Shown here piece by piece: positions 23,590-31,352 of a DNA stretch of 35,271 nucleotides (positions are counted from its first letter, which is position 1; each line of letters opens with the position of its first letter). Source of the stretch: an uncultured Alphaproteobacteria bacterium (lineage in GTDB: Bacteria; Pseudomonadota; Alphaproteobacteria; HIMB59; GCA-002718135). A program made the translations under genes and the position numbers. The notes below the pieces were generated by a model. It was not told where the DNA came from. It ran no database searches and saw nothing but the letters and a program-made list of their open reading frames with translations. The DNA is taken from positions 1 through 35,271 of the forward strand of contig CABXEZ010000012.1 of the NCBI GenBank assembly GCA_902511405.1, written 5' to 3'.

Positions 23590-24195
23590 ATGTATGAAAT
23601 ATACCTTCAATCTTTTGTTTTGTATTTTGTTGTCATAGATCCTTTTGGGACTACCCCTATTTTTATGTCTTTGACAAAACACCAAAATGCTAAGGAGAAA
23701 ATAAAATCTGCCTTAGAAGGCGTTTTAACAGCCACTATTATTTTGATATTCTTTTCAATTGTTGGAAACTTCCTTTTATCATATCTTAATATCTCTTTAG
23801 GTGCCTTTAAAATTGCTGGAGGGATCATTCTATTTATTATTTCACTCGAGATGCTCTTTGATAAGCGTCAGGAGAGAAAAGAAAAAGATATTGAAAACGT
23901 TAGTAATAATATTGCTATATTTCCTCTAGCAATCCCTTTACTCTCAGGACCTGCCGCTATTACTTCTGTTATTGTTATTGTTAGTCAGTTTGGTGATAAT
24001 TTAACGTATCAATTAATAAGTACTATTTCTTTACTATGCGTTATGCTTCTTACTTTTATTCTTTTCTTTATTGTCTCTAAATCACAACAATTTATTAATA
24101 AAAAAGTCATTAATGTTTTCTCTAGAGTGATCGCGATCGTACTTGCCGGATTATCAATTCAATACATTATTGACGGTGTAATTTCTTTAATTTAA
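23590..24195 (+). CDS. MarC-family membrane protein
   Basis: This 201-residue protein has six membrane helices. Family motifs are VIDPFGTTPIFMSLT (15-29), FKIAGGIILFIISLEM near 73-88 and IPLLSGPAAITSVI near 117-130. MarC proteins are inner-membrane proteins whose transported substrate is not established. GAGG lies about 6 bases before the ATG. The cytochrome b561-like gene follows after 9 bases, probably in one operon. Confidence 0.9.
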   Translation: MYEIYLQSFVLYFVVIDPFGTTPIFMSLTKHQNAKEKIKSALEGVLTATIILIFFSIVGNFLLSYLNISLGAFKIAGGIILFIISLEMLFDKRQERKEKDIENVSNNIAIFPLAIPLLSGPAAITSVIVIVSQFGDNLTYQLISTISLLCVMLLTFILFFIVSKSQQFINKKVINVFSRVIAIVLAGLSIQYIIDGVISLI

Positions 24196-24204
24196 ATATT
24201 TTTT

Positions 24205-24708
24205 ATGACTAAGCAAAATGAAAAAAACCAATATAGCTTCCTTGCAAAATTTTGGCATTGGGGGTTTGTGCTTTTATTTATTTATGGTGTGGCTAAACAA
24301 GTAGATGAAATAGAACAACTGGAAGATAAGTTCTTCTTTCAATTTGAAATTGTTTTTGCTCTTTTATTCTTATTTTTATTAATAATAAGATTTGTGTACA
24401 TGAACAAAACACAAGAAACATCACTGCCTGATGATACGTCGAAATTTCAAAAAATAGCTGCGCGCAGTGTTCATCTTGGAATGTATACGACCTTGGCAGG
24501 TACAGCCATTACTGGGCTATTAATTGGTTTATTTTACTGGCTAGGTTTTAAAGATGGCCTATTAATTGATTTGTTAACAGCCATTCATTCATTTGTTGTT
24601 AACGCACTTTATTGGTTAATTGGAATTCATATAGTTGCAGCAATTTATCATCGTCTTAAAAAAGATGGAGTTTGGAGCTCCATGGTTCCTTTTTTAAAAG
24701 AAAAATAA
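24205..24708 (+). CDS. Cytochrome b561-like membrane protein
   Basis: This 167-residue protein has four membrane helices with histidines placed for two b hemes: His18 (FWHWGF), His90 (SVHLGMY), His128 (IHSF), His142 (IHIV) and His149. This is the pattern of the bacterial cytochrome b561 family (CybB-like), which passes electrons between quinone and periplasmic or membrane partners. It sits 9 bases after the marC-family gene. It converges with the exported propeller gene with only 2 bases between stops. Confidence 0.85.
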   Translation: MTKQNEKNQYSFLAKFWHWGFVLLFIYGVAKQVDEIEQLEDKFFFQFEIVFALLFLFLLIIRFVYMNKTQETSLPDDTSKFQKIAARSVHLGMYTTLAGTAITGLLIGLFYWLGFKDGLLIDLLTAIHSFVVNALYWLIGIHIVAAIYHRLKKDGVWSSMVPFLKEK

Positions 24709-24710
24709 TT

Positions 24711-26234
24711 TTAGTATCTTTCTATACCTAGATAAGCTTCTTCTGATTCTGCGGTAGGCATTGTGATAAATAGGCGATAATAATTTCCATCTTTTTCAAA
24801 AAAACTTGAAGCTCTTTCACAACCATACATTCCAAAGTTATCTTTTATAAATTTACTTGAAGCTTTCTCAAAAAATTCACCATTCTGATTTAGATAAACT
24901 GATTTTAATTGTTCTCTTTTGCAATTCATCCATGGATTAGGGTAACCTTGCACAAAACCGTACATATCTATAGTTCCGTCTTTATTAATATCAGCTTTTT
25001 CTATCCTAAAAGTGTCGTTTATTGATGCTGGAATAACTTGATGTTTTTCAAAAGATGAATCATTATTATTTTTAAAAATGTACATAAATTCCTCATCTTT
25101 GCAATCACCACCACTTCTACTAAAAGGTTTTTCCACATTTTTTCTTTTACAACTAACTTCTTTTTCGATTGCAATAGTGTCAGTAAAACCATCATCATTA
25201 AAATCTATAAACGTAGACATCCAAGATCTATCGGCCATTTTAAATTCTTTTTTCTTAGAACCTTCCACCCAATAACCAGGCTTATCTTGAACATCACCTG
25301 TCCAAATTAAAAAGTCAGCTTTATCTTTAGGTTTTTTCTTAAACTCATAATCTGCAAGTTTTTTAAATTTTAGTTTACGTTTTTTATACTCAACTTCAGC
25401 CCAACAAAAAGTTGTATCACCTAAATTCGGGCATCCACCAAATATAATAGAGCCATTTTTTGAAGCAAATAAGTGATTAAAACCAATATCTACAAATTTT
25501 CCTACATTCTTAGCAACTTTACATTTATTAGTTTTTAACTCACATAACTCTATAGCTGGCGGTTTTTTATCACCATAATAATAATCCAAAATTTCAATAG
25601 ATCCGTCTTTGTCAAAATCAAGATACATTAAATCATGGGAAAACTGAGAAGAGCCAAATTTGTTCAAAGTATTAGTTGTTAGATCAAAAATATAATTAAC
25701 ATCCTTCCAGCTACTGTTTCTATTTCTTCCATCCTCCCTATTGGACAAATAGACTATTTCTTTATTTCCATCATTGTTAGTATCCAAAACATCAACTCTT
25801 CTGAGTGAAAGGGGCATTGTTAAATGATTTGAGTGAATTTCTGATTTAGATGATAAAAGATTATCTAAATCATTTATATTTAAAACTACTAAGTGAGAAA
25901 AAGGTTGTTTATCAGACTCGTTACCCCATTGAACAACATTATTCCAAGAATGAGCTATTATTTTTCCACCATCTTTATTGTCAAGGTACCTAATAATTTG
26001 AGGATTTTGCCAGGTATTTTTATCAAAGTCATTTGATTTAATTTCAAATACATTACTTAGTTTTTGAATTATTACACAGTTGCTATCATCATTAACTCTC
26101 AAGTATTCAGTTTGTAATTCATTACATTTAAATGGATTAAATATTACTTCTGAATCTTCAATAATATTTACAGATTTTGAAAAAGTTGGGAATGTGCATA
26201 ATAAAACAAATACACAGATAAGAAAATATTTCAT
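24711..26234 (-). CDS. Exported FG-GAP/VCBS-like calcium-propeller protein
   Basis: Residues 1-19 are a signal peptide. The mature protein has four DxDxDG-type calcium loops: DTNNDG (151-156), DFDKDG (206-211), DFNDDG (344-349) and DINKDG (415-420). Each is followed by a hydrophobic strand, as in FG-GAP/VCBS beta-propeller repeats. Several Cys pairs (for example near 267/277 and 362/378) suggest disulfides in the periplasm. Function is unknown; such propellers mostly bind ligands or partners. The total length of 507 residues fits one propeller with an extra N-terminal domain. Confidence 0.78.
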   Translation of the reverse strand: MKYFLICVFVLLCTFPTFSKSVNIIEDSEVIFNPFKCNELQTEYLRVNDDSNCVIIQKLSNVFEIKSNDFDKNTWQNPQIIRYLDNKDGGKIIAHSWNNVVQWGNESDKQPFSHLVVLNINDLDNLLSSKSEIHSNHLTMPLSLRRVDVLDTNNDGNKEIVYLSNREDGRNRNSSWKDVNYIFDLTTNTLNKFGSSQFSHDLMYLDFDKDGSIEILDYYYGDKKPPAIELCELKTNKCKVAKNVGKFVDIGFNHLFASKNGSIIFGGCPNLGDTTFCWAEVEYKKRKLKFKKLADYEFKKKPKDKADFLIWTGDVQDKPGYWVEGSKKKEFKMADRSWMSTFIDFNDDGFTDTIAIEKEVSCKRKNVEKPFSRSGGDCKDEEFMYIFKNNNDSSFEKHQVIPASINDTFRIEKADINKDGTIDMYGFVQGYPNPWMNCKREQLKSVYLNQNGEFFEKASSKFIKDNFGMYGCERASSFFEKDGNYYRLFITMPTAESEEAYLGIERY

Positions 26235-26359
26235 ATACTAATTATAATATTTTAAATTATAAAGTTAAGAACTTTTACAGCCCTACGTGACTAAATATAA
26301 ATTCTGAAATGTTTAATCTTTTGTAGTTTTTTTTTCATATTATATAGTAATAAAATATT

Positions 26360-26779
26360 ATGAAAAATATTTTAGAAACACTATCATTTAAAGTTTCAGG
26401 GAAAGGTATGTATGAAATAACTAGCGATGTAAGTAATTGGGTTACTCAACATATTTTAGAAAATGGTCATTTAAATTTATTCATTCAACATACATCTGCG
26501 TCACTAACCATTATGGAGAACGCCAGTCCAGATGTCTTGGAAGATATCAATAGTTTTTTTCTAAAACTTGTTCCAGAAAACTCATCTTTATACAAACATG
26601 GGTATGAGGGAGATGATGATATGCCGGCACACATAAAATATATGTTAACTCAAACATCACTAACTATTCCTGTCAGTAAAGGTAAAATGATTTTAGGTAC
26701 TTGGCAGGGTATTTACTTATTTGAACATCGATATCAGGCAAAAGAAAGAAGAATAACACTGAGTTTTATCGGTAATTAA
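26360..26779 (+). CDS. yjbQ: YjbQ family (UPF0047) protein
   Basis: This 139-residue YjbQ/UPF0047 protein shows the conserved blocks IQHTSASLTIMEN (43-55), EGDDDMPAHIKYML (about 79-92) and KGKMILGTWQGIYLFEHR. Some members have weak thiamine-phosphate-synthase activity; the physiological role is unsettled. The His and acidic residues usually seen are all present. The gene stands alone. A large imperfect hairpin begins 14 bases after the stop codon. Confidence 0.9.
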   Translation: MKNILETLSFKVSGKGMYEITSDVSNWVTQHILENGHLNLFIQHTSASLTIMENASPDVLEDINSFFLKLVPENSSLYKHGYEGDDDMPAHIKYMLTQTSLTIPVSKGKMILGTWQGIYLFEHRYQAKERRITLSFIGN

Positions 26780-26792
26780 TCTTAATTAAGGG

Positions 26793-26860
26793 TATAAATG
26801 GCATCCAGTAACGTGATGAACAATTCTTAGTAAGAATAGTTAATGAATGCCATATTTATA
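26793..26860 (+). terminator. Large two-part hairpin after yjbQ
   Basis: TATAAATGGCAT (26793-26804) pairs with ATGCCATATTTATA (26847-26860), with two extra bases in the right arm. Inside it, ATTCTT/AAGAAT closes on a 3-base loop, extended by AAC/GTT (26819-26841). It may terminate or stabilise the yjbQ transcript. No U-tract follows directly. Confidence 0.45.
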
Positions 26861-26908
26861 TTACTAGAGGTAATTATTAATTCAAATATTTTTTTTATAA
26901 ATTTTTAT

Positions 26909-26968
26909 AGGCACCTGCATAATAAATTATGACAAAACCCTCGGGAGGCATTTGTATTACAGGTACCT
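26909..26968. ncRNA. Candidate structured RNA: compact three-way junction
   Basis: The outer stem AGGCACCTG (26909-26917) pairs with CAGGTACCT (26960-26968), 8 of 9 positions. It encloses two hairpins. CATAAT/ATTATG (26918-26931) abuts the outer stem directly. CAAA..CCT/AGG..TTTG (26933-26954) has a CGGG loop and a 2x2 internal loop. Only A26932 and TATTA (26955-26959) remain as linkers. The paired parts are the only GC-rich bases in a very AT-rich gap, which argues for selection on structure. It matches no riboswitch class I recall. It could be a leader element of the gene at 27076 or an independent RNA; the strand is not proven. Confidence 0.45.
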
Positions 26969-26989
26969 CTTGTTAATTTAGTTTAAGAC

Positions 26990-27033
26990 TTTTAGAAAAT
27001 TAGTGTTAATTCTTAATAATAATTTTTCTAAAA
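26990..27033 (+). promoter_or_regulatory. Stem-loop directly upstream of the 27076 gene
   Basis: TTTTAGAAAATTA (26990-27002) pairs with TAATTTTTCTAAAA (27020-27033) with one bulge and a 17-base loop. It ends 42 bases before the GTG start. It may act with the three-way junction in the same leader, or be the end of that RNA. Confidence 0.4.
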
Positions 27034-27075
27034 ATAATAATTTACAACGTTTAAATAAAGTCTAGATGAGTCCAT

Positions 27076-27366
27076 GTGAAATTTAGAGGTTTTATAAAAA
27101 AATACATAACAAACATTGTTAAAAGTGAAAAAAAAAATTATGAAGACGTGATTCCACAAGAATTCAGAAGTCACGATTATGAGAGAAAACTTGCCTTAAT
27201 TGTTAAGAGCACTGACGAAGTTGACTACAGTGATTTAAAATATGTAGAAATTACAAAGTTAGACACTAGAGATAAAAATGATCTTTTTAGTGCTTATAGA
27301 TTAGATTTTCACATAAGAGATAAATTAATTTTGTTCAAAAAAAAATATAAATCACTTATTTTATAA
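27076..27366 (+). CDS. Small basic protein, unknown function
   Basis: The frame codes for 96 residues beginning with GTG: an amphipathic basic N-terminus (MKFRGFIKKYITNIVKSEKK) and then alternating strands and charged segments. No family is recognised and there is no signal peptide or membrane helix. The overlapping ATG at 27074 is followed at once by TGA, so GTG is the only usable start in this position. It is preceded by a gap with three structured elements and followed after 40 bases by the metalloprotease-like gene on the same strand. Confidence 0.5.
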   Translation: MKFRGFIKKYITNIVKSEKKNYEDVIPQEFRSHDYERKLALIVKSTDEVDYSDLKYVEITKLDTRDKNDLFSAYRLDFHIRDKLILFKKKYKSLIL

Positions 27367-27406
27367 TAAATATTAATAGTAATAGTAAGTTATACTAACC
27401 AATTAT

Positions 27407-28375
27407 ATGCATCGTTATTTCCTAATACCAGTTCTAAGTTTTTTTGGCTTTGTCTGCATATTTGTAATTTACTTACAATTTATAAATGAAGATTGGAAGT
27501 TTCTTGTTCCAAAAAAAGAATTACCAACAATATGTAATGATGAAAATGATGTTGAGTTAATAACTCACAAAGAAGATAATATTGAAGGGAGATCATTTAA
27601 CGATAAAGATGATCAATTGGTGAATATGCAATTTCATGCAATATTAATGCTACCTTGTGAAATGGAAGATAGAAAATTTGATATTAATTATAATATCGAG
27701 TCTTCTATACTCGCTATCAATAAATGGTTTATGGAAAAATCTAAGGTACAGAAAATACAATTTGATAAAAACGATAAAAATAAAATTGATGTCACATTCA
27801 TACGTGTAAACAAAACCATGGGATGGTTTGATAATAAAATTAAAGATAATGAAAAAAAAATAGACGTTTCAGATAAAATTAAAAATATTATTTTTAACAA
27901 TAAACATAAATTTAATAACTTTGATTTGAAAAAATTTATTATTTTTTTTGAGGGTTGGGAAAGAAGGAAATATATAAACTATAATGTTTGTGGAAAATCA
28001 AATTATGATGGTAAAATTGCTATTTATTTTACAGCTTCTAGATTTAAAAAATACATTGGTGATGATATTATTTTAAAAAATAATAAACGCATATTTACGT
28101 GTACTCAAAATGATCATTTAAATGATCCTGGTAATTTTACTTTTGGTGATGCTGAAGCCACAATACTTCATGAAATTCTTCATACTTTAGGTGCGCCCTC
28201 TGCATGCGGAAACAATCTTGATGATAGTGGTTTTCATGTAGTTGATAATACAAATGATATTTTGCATAAAGAATCAGGCAATGAGTATTTAGATTTTAAT
28301 AATGATGATTATTATAATCACAACATAATAGGTTGTAGAGATTTAAATAACAGTAAATACTTAATTGATAAATAG
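27407..28375 (+). CDS. Membrane-anchored putative zinc metalloprotease (HExxHxLG)
   Basis: Residues 5-25 form one membrane helix or uncleaved signal. The remaining 300 residues should be periplasmic. The zinc site ATILHEILHTLGAP gives His255, Glu256 and His259. GFHVVDNTNDILH follows 17 residues later, and His277 there is a likely third ligand. The combination HExxHxLGA plus (G)HxxDxxxDIL occurs in uncharacterised secreted metalloproteases of the metzincin-like kind. Cys residues near 265 and 308 may form a disulfide. The substrate is unknown. It lies 40 bases after the 96-residue gene, with no terminator between. Confidence 0.72.
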   Translation: MHRYFLIPVLSFFGFVCIFVIYLQFINEDWKFLVPKKELPTICNDENDVELITHKEDNIEGRSFNDKDDQLVNMQFHAILMLPCEMEDRKFDINYNIESSILAINKWFMEKSKVQKIQFDKNDKNKIDVTFIRVNKTMGWFDNKIKDNEKKIDVSDKIKNIIFNNKHKFNNFDLKKFIIFFEGWERRKYINYNVCGKSNYDGKIAIYFTASRFKKYIGDDIILKNNKRIFTCTQNDHLNDPGNFTFGDAEATILHEILHTLGAPSACGNNLDDSGFHVVDNTNDILHKESGNEYLDFNNDDYYNHNIIGCRDLNNSKYLIDK

Positions 28376-28565
28376 ATTATTTTTTTACACACTTGCCATT
28401 ATTAAATTTTACAAATATTATTCAATTGACTAATAAACTTAAAAGTCATCAATTTAGAGAATATTAATATAAGAAAAACTGATTATAAATATAATTAAGA
28501 TGAACTAGAAACTTTAAAGACTAGATACATACCAACACAAAAAATTAAGATTAGGTCTAAAATCA

Positions 28566-29036
28566 TCATAAGCTTTTCCATTCTTTAAATTCTTCTTGTA
28601 TGATATTTTTATCTTTAAACTCAATTTCCCCAACTAATTTTCCCCCTTCATTTATTTGAAGGCTTCCATAAGCAATTTTTCCTGAAACATAACTTGATGA
28701 CATAAGCTTTAGTAATTCTTTTACATGTATTTCTCCTTCAATACTCCCTTCAACATATAAAGTATCTGCTTTAATTTTACCTTTAATGGAACCAGTTTTA
28801 CCAATAATTAAATCTTTGCACTGAATATCTCCATCTACATTGCCTTGAACAGTAATTTCATTCTCTTCAACTATCTCACCTTTAATTGTAGCCCCCTCAC
28901 CTATTATTAATGAGCTATTCTCTTTTGTAGTTTTAATAGGCTCTTTAATTTCCTCATAAATATTTTCATCATAATTAATAATTTTTTTGTTTGTGTGTAA
29001 TGGCTCAGTCTTTGATCTTAATTTTAATAATGACAT
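28566..29036 (-). CDS. Bactofilin
   Basis: This 156-residue bactofilin is a polymer-forming cytoskeletal protein. After a polar N-terminal tail of about 45 residues, the right-handed beta-helix repeat runs through SLIIGEGATIKGEIVEEN, ITVQGNVDGDIQCKDL, LIIGKTGSIKGKIKADT and LYVEGSIEGEIHVKELL to about residue 140. Bactofilins help place peptidoglycan enzymes and shape or stalk structures. A promoter and AAAGGA ribosome binding site precede it. No peptidase partner of the LmdC type is adjacent; the nearest metallopeptidase gene is YugP-like at 30360. Confidence 0.92.
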   Translation of the reverse strand: MSLLKLRSKTEPLHTNKKIINYDENIYEEIKEPIKTTKENSSLIIGEGATIKGEIVEENEITVQGNVDGDIQCKDLIIGKTGSIKGKIKADTLYVEGSIEGEIHVKELLKLMSSSYVSGKIAYGSLQINEGGKLVGEIEFKDKNIIQEEFKEWKSL

Positions 29037-29056
29037 TTATTTTTCCTTTATAAAAT

Positions 29057-29086
29057 TTAATAATTAATAATAAAAATATTTGTCAA
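29057..29086 (-). promoter_or_regulatory. Promoter of bactofilin gene
   Basis: On the minus strand a perfect -35 box TTGACA (29081-29086) is followed after 18 bases by TATTAA (29057-29062) as -10. This leads to AAAGGA and the ATG at 29036. It is the most complete sigma-70-like promoter I see in the window. Confidence 0.45.
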
Positions 29087-29202
29087 ATACGTGGTGTAAA
29101 TAAGTTAAGATTATGAATTACTTATAATTTTATTAAAAAAATTATAAATATGAGAAATTTAATTTGCTTTTTACAAATCAACACTATTTCAATACAAAAC
29201 AA

Positions 29203-30309
29203 ATGGATTATAAAATTTACTCTCATTATTCTATCACATTTGATGATGTTCTTCTTTCTCCTGGTTACTCGACTATAAAACCAAAAGATGTTGTTACCTC
29301 AATGTCTATTGGTGACATTAAATTGCAAATTCCTATTATTTCTGCTGCTATGGATACTGTAACAGAGAGCAAAATGGCAATAAACTTAGCTTTAAATGGT
29401 GGATTAGGAGTAATTCACCGAAATATGTCAATTGAGAAACAGGCAAAAGAAGTAATAAATGTTCACAATAAAAAATTTAATAGCAAAATTTTTAATCAAG
29501 CAACATGTAATAAAAAAGGTGAGATTGCAGTTGGCGCAGCTATTGGGGTTGAAAACAATGCATATCTTCGTCTTCAAGAACTTATTAAGTCAAATGTAGA
29601 TATTATTTTTATTGATGTTGCACATGCTCACACAAAAACAACAATAGATTTTGTTAAAAAGGCAAAAAAAATTCTTAAAAAAATACCGTTAGTTGTTGGT
29701 AATATTGCTACTAAAGAAGCAGCGAAAGATCTAATTAAGGCTGGTGTTGATGTTATAAAAGTCGGTATTGGTCCAGGATCTATATGCACCACAAGAATAG
29801 TTACTGGTGTAGGAATACCTCAACTATCTGCTATTATTGATACTTATCAAGTTGCAAAAAAATATAATATACCTGTAATTGCTGATGGAGGAATAAAGAC
29901 ATCAGGGGATATTGCTAAGGCAATAGCAGGTGGAGCTTCAGCATGTATGATTGGATCGTTATTGGCTGGTACAGATGAGTCCCCTGGTAAGATGATTAAG
30001 GTTAAAGGTAAAAAATATAAATCTTATAGAGGGATGGGTTCTGTTGGAGCAATGCAAAAAGGTTCCTTTGATAGATATTCCCAAGAAGAAACTAAAAATG
30101 CTGAAAAGCTTGTTGCAGAAGGTGTTGAAGGTATGGTTCCTTACAAAGGAAAGACTAAAAATGTAGTTTATCAATTAGTAGGCGGTTTAAAATCATCTAT
30201 GGGTTACACGGGTCATAAAACAATAAAAAAAATGCAAAATAATTGTAAGTTCGTCTTTATTTCAAAAGCAGGAGCTAGAGAAAGTAATGTACATGATGTT
30301 TTATTATAG
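29203..30309 (+). CDS. guaB: IMP dehydrogenase without CBS (Bateman) domains
   Basis: IMP dehydrogenase converts IMP to XMP, the first committed step of GMP synthesis. From ATG at 29203 it has 368 residues; a TTG frame extension upstream looks non-coding. Motifs are [13 protein letters not shown] at the start, [17 protein letters not shown] with catalytic Cys195, the flap residues Arg291-Tyr292 in FDRYSQ, and [11 protein letters not shown]. The flap with DRYSQ marks it as IMPDH rather than GMP reductase. Normal bacterial GuaB is near 490 residues with two CBS domains after about residue 90. Here that place holds only a short linker ([18 protein letters not shown] to [10 protein letters not shown]). 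It may therefore lack allosteric control by purine nucleotides. Confidence 0.9.
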   Translation: MDYKIYSHYSITFDDVLLSPGYSTIKPKDVVTSMSIGDIKLQIPIISAAMDTVTESKMAINLALNGGLGVIHRNMSIEKQAKEVINVHNKKFNSKIFNQATCNKKGEIAVGAAIGVENNAYLRLQELIKSNVDIIFIDVAHAHTKTTIDFVKKAKKILKKIPLVVGNIATKEAAKDLIKAGVDVIKVGIGPGSICTTRIVTGVGIPQLSAIIDTYQVAKKYNIPVIADGGIKTSGDIAKAIAGGASACMIGSLLAGTDESPGKMIKVKGKKYKSYRGMGSVGAMQKGSFDRYSQEETKNAEKLVAEGVEGMVPYKGKTKNVVYQLVGGLKSSMGYTGHKTIKKMQNNCKFVFISKAGARESNVHDVLL

Positions 30310-30334
30310 TAATTAGTCGACTAGATAAAATAAT

Positions 30335-30351
30335 AGAAACCTTAAATTTCT
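30335..30351 (+). terminator. Weak hairpin between convergent guaB and metallopeptidase
   Basis: AGAAA (30335-30339) pairs with TTTCT (30347-30351) around a 7-base loop, followed by a short T-rich stretch. A perfect 10-bp palindrome TAGTCGACTA (30314-30323) lies just before it. Together they fill the 50-bp gap between the two stop codons. Confidence 0.25.
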
Positions 30352-30359
30352 CTTTCAAA

Positions 30360-31064
30360 TTAACGTCTAATAATTGATTTTAAAATATTGATAAATGAAA
30401 ATAGAATTACTTTTAAACGAAATATACTAACTATTGATTGTGCAAGATAAGTGAAAGCTGCCGCTCTCAGAACAGATCGACATTGTCTCATATTCTGTTT
30501 TGGGACATATTTTTGTAATATTGGGAGTGCTCTTTTGAAACTTGCATCAAATTCAACTGGGAGGGTAATTAAATGAATGAGAACATTAGTTGAGAGACAA
30601 CCCATTATTATAATTGCAGCTAAAAACGTAATAAATGGACTTTTAGTAATGGCAAATATTGAAGGTAGCCCAATAATTAATAAAAAAGAACCTAATCTTT
30701 GAAAAATAATTGTTTTCTCAATTAATTTTTGACGAAGCAATAAAGGTTTGTAATTTTCTTTATCTTGAATAGCATGTCCTATTTCATGAGCAACAACTGC
30801 TATGCTTGTAATGCTTTTTTTATAAAGTTTGTCTTCACTTATATTAACTTTTTTTTCAAGTGGGTTGTAGTGATCAATTTGCTTGATGGGCTCTATCAAA
30901 ACATTTTCCAACTTGTTTTCTTGGAGTATCTTAAGACCTAACTCTTTACCAGTAAAAGGCATATCTGGAAGAGGATTGTTATTTTTTCTTAGAACATAAT
31001 TAACCCATATACTTGGAAGAAATAAACTTAAAAAAGGGAGAAAATAAAAAAATAATTTTATCAC
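30360..31064 (-). CDS. Neutral zinc metallopeptidase, YugP-like membrane protein
   Basis: This 234-residue member of the zinc metallopeptidase group PF04298 has a membrane helix at the N-terminus (1-25). The zinc site VVAHEIGHAIQ places His93, Glu94 and His97, and about two or three helices lie in the C-terminal half (near 125-160 and 213-230). TLPVEFDASFKRALPILQK, with its conserved EFDAS, is typical of the family and may supply the third ligand. The role is unknown; membrane protein quality control is a common guess. It converges with guaB. The 288-bp gap before it (31065-31352) holds the divergent promoter region with the ABC gene; I see only AT-rich sequence and a weak AAAATA/TATTTT hairpin there. 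Confidence 0.85.
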   Translation of the reverse strand: MIKLFFYFLPFLSLFLPSIWVNYVLRKNNNPLPDMPFTGKELGLKILQENKLENVLIEPIKQIDHYNPLEKKVNISEDKLYKKSITSIAVVAHEIGHAIQDKENYKPLLLRQKLIEKTIIFQRLGSFLLIIGLPSIFAITKSPFITFLAAIIIMGCLSTNVLIHLITLPVEFDASFKRALPILQKYVPKQNMRQCRSVLRAAAFTYLAQSIVSIFRLKVILFSFINILKSIIRR

Positions 31065-31352
31065 TTATATTTAAACTAGAAAGTATTTTAAAAAAATCAA
31101 TTAAAATAAATTGTGACACCAAAGAGGGGTATATTAATTACAAATACAGGACAAAATAAAAGAACTATTTTATTAATTTGTTTCACAGTTATCTCTAATA
31201 TTGATTGAATTAGTCAATTAAAAAGTCAAAATGTGTTAAATACAAGATTCTAATACTACGTTTTAAGTAATTTCTAATAATTCTAATGGTTAATAATTAA
31301 TACTTATTGGTTTTTCTAAATTAATCACCATATACTTAACTAAATCTCCTAA

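Noticed and set aside
28376-28565. Possible gene or RNA between the metalloprotease and bactofilin
   Set aside because: There is no open frame with a start and no stable stem; it appears to be plain AT-rich spacer.
29164-29202. TTG start giving 13 extra residues on the IMP dehydrogenase
   Set aside because: The ATG at 29203 begins right before the conserved N-terminal IMPDH sequence, and the extra residues have no family match or ribosome binding site.
29203-30309. GMP reductase instead of IMP dehydrogenase, because CBS domains are absent
   Set aside because: The flap with DRYSQ and [11 protein letters not shown] and the [11 protein letters not shown] loop are of the IMPDH type.
31065-31352. 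Possible small RNA in the gap between the YugP-like and ABC genes
   Set aside because: Only weak AT-only inverted repeats (AAAATA/TATTTT) are present; nothing rises above background.
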